This document shows positions 14,865 to 19,009 of a DNA stretch of 19,009 nucleotides, piece by piece. The DNA lies in contig JBGPBY010000076.1 of the NCBI GenBank assembly GCA_041481485.1, positions 1 through 19,009 of the forward strand. The letters are read 5' to 3'. Made by a program: the position numbers and the translations under genes. A model generated the notes under the pieces. It was not told the DNA's origin and did not search any database. It was given only the letters and a program-made list of their open reading frames with translations. The DNA comes from JBGPBY01 sp041481485 (lineage in GTDB: Bacteria > Acidobacteriota > Terriglobia > 20CM-2-55-15). Numbering within the stretch: position 1 is the stretch's first letter; every line of letters begins with the position of its first letter.

Positions 14865-15691
14865 ATCACACGCTCCACAAGATCCGCATACGTCCAGAAG
14901 CTTTTCTCCACCCCCAAGGCCATCGCTGGCGTCATGTGAATCGAACGATGGAATTTCACAAAGTTGTACGCGGCAAAATGCAGAGCAACTGCAGCTTCGA
15001 AGTTCTCCCATTTCTTGCTGAAAGCCAGCGTTAAACGGTTCAGGCGTTTCATGTGTAAACGCGTCGTCGCATTCAGCCGTTCCACATGACTGGTCGAAAT
15101 CTTTGCTTCGTCAGGATCGCCCATCACAATGTATTTGTCGGCCTTGATAACCTGCGGAGAACTGTAACGGCGCTCCGGGCTATCCGGCTCGACAGAGGCA
15201 TATGTTTTGACGATAGAGCCGTAATCCACATCCGTACCGAACACGCGTTCAATGGCATCGGTGTAGCTGCGCAGGCCATCGGTGGAAATCTGGGGCCGGT
15301 TCTTCAGGCGTCCTGCCAGATCGGTAATAAATTCCACGGTGGTTTCCATGTTGCGCTTTCCGACCTTGAAGGACGGGACAGCCTTGGATTTGCGGTCAAT
15401 CGCGCAGAATGTCCACGCGTCGCCGATCTTCGCGCCTTCCTCGGCTGACGCTACGTTGCGTTGTTTTTTACCGACAAATCCCCAGATTTCGTCAAGTTGG
15501 ATATCGTCGCAGGGCAGGCCGCGCATTTTCTCGTCCAGAATCCTTTTGCATCCTTGACCTGCCCTGACTCCCAGTCGCATTATTGTGTCGCGGTGGACAT
15601 CGGTCATGCGCTCAATGGCGCGAATGCTGGACCCTTCGGCAAGTGCGGCGATGATCGTGATTTGTTTTTCGGTGCTGAGTACGTTTGCCAT
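14861..15691 (-). CDS. IS1-family-like DDE transposase
   Basis: A 276-residue transposase starting at ATG 15691 (MANVLSTEKQ); an upstream ATG at 15727 would cross the regulatory palindrome and is less likely. Residues 8-45 form a helix-turn-helix that should bind the terminal repeats (IRAIERMTDVHRDTIMRLG). The catalytic triad is seen as Asp67 in LDEIWGFVGKK, Asp138 in STDGLRSY and Glu204 in SHVERLNATTR, matching the IS1-type D-D-E arrangement with DE-x-W and VERxN signatures. Unlike classical IS1 there is one uninterrupted frame, with no InsA/InsB frameshift. The reading frame is complete, so the element may be active. It is the first gene of a three-gene minus-strand operon. Confidence 0.92.
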   Translation of the reverse strand: MANVLSTEKQITIIAALAEGSSIRAIERMTDVHRDTIMRLGVRAGQGCKRILDEKMRGLPCDDIQLDEIWGFVGKKQRNVASAEEGAKIGDAWTFCAIDRKSKAVPSFKVGKRNMETTVEFITDLAGRLKNRPQISTDGLRSYTDAIERVFGTDVDYGSIVKTYASVEPDSPERRYSSPQVIKADKYIVMGDPDEAKISTSHVERLNATTRLHMKRLNRLTLAFSKKWENFEAAVALHFAAYNFVKFHRSIHMTPAMALGVEKSFWTYADLVERVM

Positions 15692-15700
15692 GTGAATTAA

Positions 15701-15746
15701 TGTATAACGAAAATAGTCTGGCGTCAATAGCTATTTTCGTTATACA
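15701..15746. promoter_or_regulatory. Perfect 16-bp palindrome in the divergent control region
   Basis: TGTATAACGAAAATAG (15701-15716) and its exact inverse CTATTTTCGTTATACA (15731-15746) are separated by 14 bases. It ends 9 bases before the transposase ATG (minus) and lies 114 bases upstream of the antitoxin ATG (plus). Its position and symmetry suit an operator for a dimeric protein, such as the ribbon-helix-helix passenger or the antitoxin, or an AT-rich promoter. It is not the element's end. Confidence 0.7.
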
Positions 15747-15751
15747 CAAAT

Positions 15752-15778
15752 AAAAAAGGCCGTGAAATTTTCACGGCC
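15752..15778 (-). terminator. Rho-independent terminator upstream of the transposase operon
   Basis: GGCCGTGAAA/TTTCACGGCC (15758-15778) gives a stem of 8-10 bp with a run of six A on its left, which is T6 after the hairpin on the minus strand. It would stop minus-strand transcription entering the transposase gene from the toxin side, keeping transposase expression low, a common safeguard in insertion sequences. Confidence 0.75.
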
Positions 15779-15859
15779 CGAATAAAAGCTTACTGAACTG
15801 TCGATCGGTGCACTGGAGCATCAGCCAGCCCGTCTAAGAGAATATCACGGGAGGTTGAC

Positions 15860-16582
15860 ATGGCAGGATATTCCAAAGGATTGAAGACCGTAATGCGTAG
15901 AAGGGCCATTAATCCACTAGAAGTGCCAAATTATACGATTCATGAGGCGGCGCGCTATCTTCATGTTCCACCCACTACGCTTTCATATTGGGTTCTTGGT
16001 GGTCCTACTTGGGCTCCGCTCACATCGGTCTATACGCGGACTCCGCTATTACTCTCCTTCAAGAACCTCGTTGAATGCTTTGTTCTGGAAAGCTTGAGGA
16101 ATAGCCATGGACTTTCCATTAAAAATATCCGTAATAGTATTCAGGAGCTTCGACAGGAGACCCCCTCTAAATATCCGTTGGCTGATCACCAATTAGCGAC
16201 TACGAAACGCGGCGAGGTCTATCTGGAAGGTGACGGGGATCAGCTTATCAAGCTGAGGCCCGGCAGGCAGCAGGCATTCAAGCAGATTATGGAGCCGTAT
16301 TTAAGGCGTGTTGATAGAAACACGAAAGGGATTGCTGAAAGGCTGTTCCCATTTACTCGAACCGAACATCAGAAAGCGCCCGCGCAGGCTCCAAGTATAG
16401 TAGTGATTGATCCACGCATAGCGTATGGAAAGCCGGTGCTCATTAATTCTCGACTGCCAATAGCGTTTTTACTCAGCAGGTATAGAGGCGGAACATCAAT
16501 CGCGCAGTTGGCTAGTGACTATGGGAGAGAAAAGGCGGAGATCGAAGAAGCGATCTTCCTCGAACAATCAACGGCCGCTTAA
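15860..16582 (+). CDS. Antitoxin with MerR-like helix-turn-helix and DUF433 domain
   Basis: A 240-residue protein with the strong ribosome binding site GGAGG (15850-15854, 5-nt spacing). Residues 25-47 (YTIHEAARYLHVPPTTLSYW) form a MerR/excisionase-type helix-turn-helix. About residues 178-235 form DUF433 (VVIDPRIAYGKPVLINSRLP, then ASDYGREKAEIEEAIFLE), a small helical domain used by antitoxins of PIN-type toxins. The middle is charged and helical. It probably represses its own promoter and neutralises the toxin encoded downstream, whose frame overlaps this one by 62 nt. Carried in the transposon, it should stabilise the inserted DNA. The sequence is AT-richer than chromosomal neighbours. Confidence 0.83.
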   Translation: MAGYSKGLKTVMRRRAINPLEVPNYTIHEAARYLHVPPTTLSYWVLGGPTWAPLTSVYTRTPLLLSFKNLVECFVLESLRNSHGLSIKNIRNSIQELRQETPSKYPLADHQLATTKRGEVYLEGDGDQLIKLRPGRQQAFKQIMEPYLRRVDRNTKGIAERLFPFTRTEHQKAPAQAPSIVVIDPRIAYGKPVLINSRLPIAFLLSRYRGGTSIAQLASDYGREKAEIEEAIFLEQSTAA

Positions 16583-16991
16583 GGGGTTCACTCTCTATCT
16601 GTGCAATTGCATCGATTACCCTAGCGTTGCGGAAACACTCCATCGTCATGGTTTCAGATTCCAGCGACATCGGGATCATTTCCCGCCTGACGTTGAGGAT
16701 GTGGTGCTACTTAAAAAAGTAGGACTAAGAAAATGGATACTTATCACTGGGGATAAGCGGCAACGCATAAAGCCTCTCGAAAAAGCCGCGATCAGGCAAT
16801 ACAAGGTCAGGCAATTCGTAATCGCCGATGCAGCTATTGGGGATATCGGAGAATTGATTGTTCGGGCTCGACGGAGAATGCGGAATCTCTGCAAGCGCAA
16901 TACTGGACCATTTATCTTCGCAATTAATCCGAGCGGAACAATTTCCCCGCGACCTCTTGATGGGGTCACCCCTGATCTGAATTCAAATTAG
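16521..16991 (+). CDS. PIN-like toxin (VapC45/DUF5615 type) with altered first motif
   Basis: A 156-residue protein from ATG 16521, overlapping the antitoxin end by 62 nt; GTG 16515 is an alternative and no good ribosome binding site is visible, so coupling is likely. It matches PIN-like RNase toxins paired with DUF433 antitoxins: a GFRFQRHRDHFPPDVEDVVLL block, WILITGDKRQR (Asp after TG), PLEKAAIRQYKVRQFVI and an end PFIFAINPSGTI. These proteins normally start the fold with an acidic residue in a 'FFLDRxL' strand; here the strand reads LYLCNCID, with Cys at that point. The last residues (DLNSN) and the TAG stop are encoded by the right terminal repeat. Activity is uncertain. Confidence 0.75.
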   Translation: MGEKRRRSKKRSSSNNQRPLKGFTLYLCNCIDYPSVAETLHRHGFRFQRHRDHFPPDVEDVVLLKKVGLRKWILITGDKRQRIKPLEKAAIRQYKVRQFVIADAAIGDIGELIVRARRRMRNLCKRNTGPFIFAINPSGTISPRPLDGVTPDLNSN

Positions 16992-17000
16992 GACACTACC
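16980..17000 (-). repeat. Right terminal inverted repeat of the transposon
   Basis: Exact inverse of 13803-13823. It supplies the last codons and the TAG stop (16989-16991) of the PIN toxin gene. Confidence 0.93.
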
Positions 17001-17008
17001 GAGAATTG
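17001..17008 (+). repeat. Right target-site duplication GAGAATTG
   Basis: Identical to 13795-13802; eight bases fit IS1-family insertion. Confidence 0.9.
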
Positions 17009-17165
17009 CGCCAGTGGGTCAGTTTGCCAGGGCCATTTGACAAACGTACAGCAGAACATTTGACAACTCTCAACGTGGGGACCCGCGGTGTCAAGTGTGT
17101 GCACGGATCAGCTCAGCTGAGGAGGGGTCTTTCCCCTTGCCCTGCAATTCCTTCACACCTTCAAA
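17003..17165 (-). repeat. Right arm of the large inverted repeat
   Basis: Inverse copy of 13195-13520 without the fold-back insertion: ATTGCGCCAGTGGGTCAG, two TTTGACAA blocks, GGGGACCCGCGGTGTCAAGT, CAGCTCAGCTGAGGAGGGG and CTTTCCCCTTGCCCTGCAAT. It immediately follows the transposon, which therefore inserted at its edge, and it forms most of the upstream region of the gene at 17232. Short frames in it are not genes. Confidence 0.85.
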
Positions 17166-17231
17166 CCCCGCGTCTGCAGCGGAATTCAAGCGGAGTGGAC
17201 GCCGCCGTCCTGGCGTTGCTAACATGAACTT
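17166..17231 (+). other. Leader of the alternative-oxidase-like gene
   Basis: 66 bases between the repeat arm and the ATG at 17232. No strong ribosome binding site or promoter is visible; an earlier ATG at 17224 is in another frame. Transcripts from the transposon's toxin gene point into this gene. Confidence 0.3.
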
Positions 17232-17900
17232 ATGCGTCACGAACAACTCCGGCTCGAACAAGACAAGACGTTATCGTCTCATCGGCTGCGTTACGGCGTA
17301 TTCGCCCGCGCTCTCTTTTTGACGCTGGATCTCTTTTACGGACGGCCTCGTACACTTTCCAAATTCAAAGTTCTGGAAGTGATCGCGCGAGTGCCGTATC
17401 AGGCATGGGAACAGGTGGCGTATGTCGCAATGACACACAAGTATGGCGAACCGAATTTCGCCCGCCGTATTTTCGATTTTGTCTCTGAAGCACGGCATCA
17501 ACAGGACAACGAACAATGGCATCTCCTGATCCTCGAGGAGATGGTGGAAGCCCAAAGGATCAATGAAGGGTTTCTTCGCTATCGATTGCTTCCGCAAATG
17601 ATTGCGTTCATTTACTACCACATCAGCTGGATACTGTATGTCATCCGGCCGCGATTCAGTTACGAACTCAACGCCCACTTTGAGGATCACGCGGAACATG
17701 AATATATGGAGTTCGTCCGCGAAAATCCGTCATTGGAGAACGCGATATTTCGCAGTGAGTTTGAAGGCGACTATGGCGCGTTCAACAGCCAGGCGGACCT
17801 CTTCAGACAAATTGGGCTTGATGAACGTCAACACAAGGAAGAGAGTCTGCTGCGGATGGAACAGTCCCGATTCGGTGCGCCACACTACGCGGCGAGCTGA
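17232..17900 (+). CDS. Alternative-oxidase-like diiron carboxylate protein
   Basis: A 222-residue protein. It carries the alternative-oxidase helix motifs: LEVIARVPYQAW (Glu49), D-N-E94-Q-W-H97-L, NEGFLRYRLLPQMIAFIYYHISW (residues 111-133), FEDHAEHEY (Glu151/Glu155) and DE198-R-Q-H201-K. These provide the Glu and His residues for a two-iron centre on a four-helix bundle lying on the inner membrane surface. Alternative oxidase passes electrons from quinol to O2 without proton pumping. The third motif differs from the usual LEEEAxHxY, so a related oxidase or desaturase-like activity is possible. No signal peptide is seen. Its upstream region consists largely of repeats, so expression may depend on mobile DNA. 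Confidence 0.82.
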   Translation: MRHEQLRLEQDKTLSSHRLRYGVFARALFLTLDLFYGRPRTLSKFKVLEVIARVPYQAWEQVAYVAMTHKYGEPNFARRIFDFVSEARHQQDNEQWHLLILEEMVEAQRINEGFLRYRLLPQMIAFIYYHISWILYVIRPRFSYELNAHFEDHAEHEYMEFVRENPSLENAIFRSEFEGDYGAFNSQADLFRQIGLDERQHKEESLLRMEQSRFGAPHYAAS

Positions 17901-17915
17901 AAGCCTTATGGCGGG

Positions 17916-18089
17916 TTAGGGCCTTTCAATAACCGTCGGTTTTCCTTCATCGACGACAATGGCGTTTCCAACGGTTCGCTGACGAACCAACCGGGGATCG
18001 AATATTTTCAAATTGAGATCGAAGGTTCCGGGCGGAACTTCGACGTCAAAAGTGCCGTTGGGTTTCAAGCTGACAGGGTGTGGGTGCCA
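17916..18089 (-). pseudogene. C-terminal remnant of a regulatory-like beta domain
   Basis: Reading minus strand from about 18089, the frame gives HPHPVSLKPNGTFDVEVPPG, then TFDLNLKIFDPRLVRQR and GNAIVVDEGKPTVIERP before TAA at 17916-17918. The LKPNGTFDVEVPPGTFDL pattern is typical of carboxypeptidase-regulatory-like beta domains. It lies in the same frame as, and just after, the TAG of the hydrolase gene, with no start codon or ribosome binding site, so it is a remnant of a larger protein or of the hydrolase's own former tail. The roughly 15 codons between (18134-18090) look non-coding. Confidence 0.45.
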
Positions 18090-18134
18090 TTTGGTTAGAT
18101 GTGGCAGATGATTTCTGAGGCAGGGCCGGAGAAT

Positions 18135-19009
18135 CTACGGCTTGTCGGTGACCAACGCCTGCCAGGCGCGCGCGACGCGTTCGCTGGGGAGCCATGCCGT
18201 CGCGTTCGCAGCGGCAGGGGCCGATGCTGCAGACTGAAATGTTCCGGTTTTGATGTCGCCCACAAAGCCGTCTTTCTCGTTCAGCGTTTTCAGTGAGTTT
18301 CCTGTCTGACGTAACGTGAGAACGTCCTCGAAGAAGATTCGTGCCAGGTCTGCGGATTTTCCAATGACATGAGCCGCGCCGGGTTCTTCCGCCAGGGCCC
18401 ACAACGCTCCGCCCCGGCGATTCACTTCAAATAGTCCGGTAATCGTACGGATTCGAGACTGAAGGTCTTTGCCTCCGGTAAAGAGAATGCCAGGAACATT
18501 CCGGGAAGCGCGGGAAGTTAGAGCCGTGTAATAGATTCCACCCTTGTTGACCACAAAGGCGGCGACACGTTCCGGCTTCCACGCCGTGAACTCATAATTG
18601 AACTCTCCGCCTGCCGACATTCCCCACAAGAGCAAAGGCGCTGTTGCGAGTTCCGGATGCCGGGTGCGTTCCGCAAATGTGGACAGGGCTGCGAGTAATG
18701 CCTGCCCGCTTCCCTGTGATGCATTGGCATATTCTTCGATGAAGCTTTGATCGTGCGGCTTGTCCGTGATGCGGCAGCCAATCAGAGCGAGTTTATTCCG
18801 GGATGCGAACTCCTGCCAGACTGCGTCTTCAGCTATCGGTCTGCCATCGCCGTTGGAACCCGTCGTCAGAACGACGATTGCTCGTAAGCCGGATGTTTCG
18901 GGAGGTAGCCATAATCTGAAATCCGCCTTGTCGTAGTTCGCTCCGGGTGGAACCGTTTCATCGAATACCGGACCGGCACCGGAAAGCCGCAGCGCGGGCA
19001 GCGAGAAAA
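18135..19009 (-). CDS. Alpha/beta hydrolase (esterase-like), 5' end outside the window
   Basis: The frame is open from the window edge (first full codon at 19007) to TAG at 18135-18137, giving 290 residues without the N-terminus. A region reading DFRLWLPPETSGLRAIVVLT begins the fold, and the nucleophile elbow G-M-S-A-G (Ser codon 18615-18617) lies in LLLWGMSAGGEFNYEF. Possible Asp and His partners are in ILFTGGKD and AAHVIGKS. The pattern fits PHB-depolymerase/feruloyl-esterase-like serine hydrolases, which cleave esters, often outside the cytoplasm; the substrate is unknown. The signal peptide, if any, lies outside. An in-frame domain-like tail follows the stop (17916-18089). It is convergent with the alternative-oxidase-like gene. 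Confidence 0.82.
   Translation of the reverse strand, partial: FSLPALRLSGAGPVFDETVPPGANYDKADFRLWLPPETSGLRAIVVLTTGSNGDGRPIAEDAVWQEFASRNKLALIGCRITDKPHDQSFIEEYANASQGSGQALLAALSTFAERTRHPELATAPLLLWGMSAGGEFNYEFTAWKPERVAAFVVNKGGIYYTALTSRASRNVPGILFTGGKDLQSRIRTITGLFEVNRRGGALWALAEEPGAAHVIGKSADLARIFFEDVLTLRQTGNSLKTLNEKDGFVGDIKTGTFQSAASAPAAANATAWLPSERVARAWQALVTDKP

Larger units (their letters stand above)
13803..17000. mobile_element. IS1-family-type transposon of 3,198 bp with passenger genes
   Basis: Bounded by perfect 21-bp terminal inverted repeats (starting GGTAGTGTCC and ending AATTTGAATT, 13803-13823 and, inverted, 16980-17000) and an 8-bp target duplication. Both the TIR length and the 8-bp duplication fit the IS1 family, as does the transposase. 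Order: secreted protein (plus); ribbon-helix-helix protein, 101-aa unknown and transposase (all minus, transposase first); palindrome and terminator; antitoxin and PIN toxin (plus). It is about four times the size of classical IS1, so it is a cargo-carrying transporter-type element. The transposase frame and both ends look intact, so it may still be active. The right half is visibly AT-richer than the surrounding chromosome. Confidence 0.9.

Noticed and set aside
14865..15011. Upstream extension of the 101-aa passenger protein to an ATG at 15011
   Set aside because: The added 49 residues are the shifted-frame reading of the transposase C-terminus; the GTGA overlap at 14864 fits better.
18135..18137. 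TAG as a recoded or read-through codon joining the hydrolase to the downstream domain
   Set aside because: No recoding signal is visible, the codons just after the TAG look non-coding, and no other TAG interrupts genes in the window.

Overview
The window looks like a chromosomal segment of a soil acidobacterium, most likely of the Solibacter type. The evidence is a giant Oar-like TonB-dependent receptor with an N-terminal carboxypeptidase-regulatory domain, remnants of similar domains, a DUF4159 exported protein, many small zinc-binding proteins, moderately high GC, and abundant palindromic intergenic repeats. This assignment is inference; there is no rRNA or marker gene.

Layout. Positions 1-330: unassigned DNA, then a complete tRNA-Ser(GCT). 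Positions 396-2304: small genes, several with zinc-binding Cys/His motifs, plus a carboxypeptidase-regulatory remnant. Positions 2582-4665: an exported M28-like protein without most zinc ligands, overlapping by 4 nt a membrane fatty-acid-hydroxylase/sterol-desaturase protein. Positions 4669-4876: a 208-bp fold-back repeat between convergent genes. Positions 4948-6661 (minus): DUF4159 protein then a short-chain dehydrogenase. Positions 6929-11632: the 1567-aa TonB-dependent receptor, closed by a strong terminator. Positions 11923-13151: a lone receiver domain overlapping by 1 nt a membrane protein whose tail resembles a histidine-kinase dimerisation domain without its histidine. Positions 13152-17231: a repeat-rich mobile region. 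Positions 17232-17900: an alternative-oxidase-like diiron protein. Positions 17916-19009 (minus): an alpha/beta hydrolase running off the window, followed by a degraded tail.

The main discovery is a complete 3,198-bp transposon at 13803-17000. It has perfect 21-bp terminal inverted repeats and a perfect 8-bp target duplication (GAGAATTG). An IS1-like transposase is encoded on the minus strand, followed by two overlapping passenger ORFs (a 101-aa unknown and a ribbon-helix-helix protein). At the left end there is a secreted protein of unknown function. At the right end is a MerR-HTH/DUF433 antitoxin with a PIN-like toxin whose last codons lie inside the terminal repeat. A perfect 16-bp palindrome and a terminator sit between the divergent transposase and toxin-antitoxin genes. 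The transposon landed beside a large inverted repeat, one arm of which had already been invaded by a separate fold-back element of about 160 bp with its own direct repeats.

The core genes look like ordinary envelope, regulatory and respiratory functions. The mobile region appears to be layered: repeat family, fold-back insertion, then a cargo-carrying IS1-type transposon.
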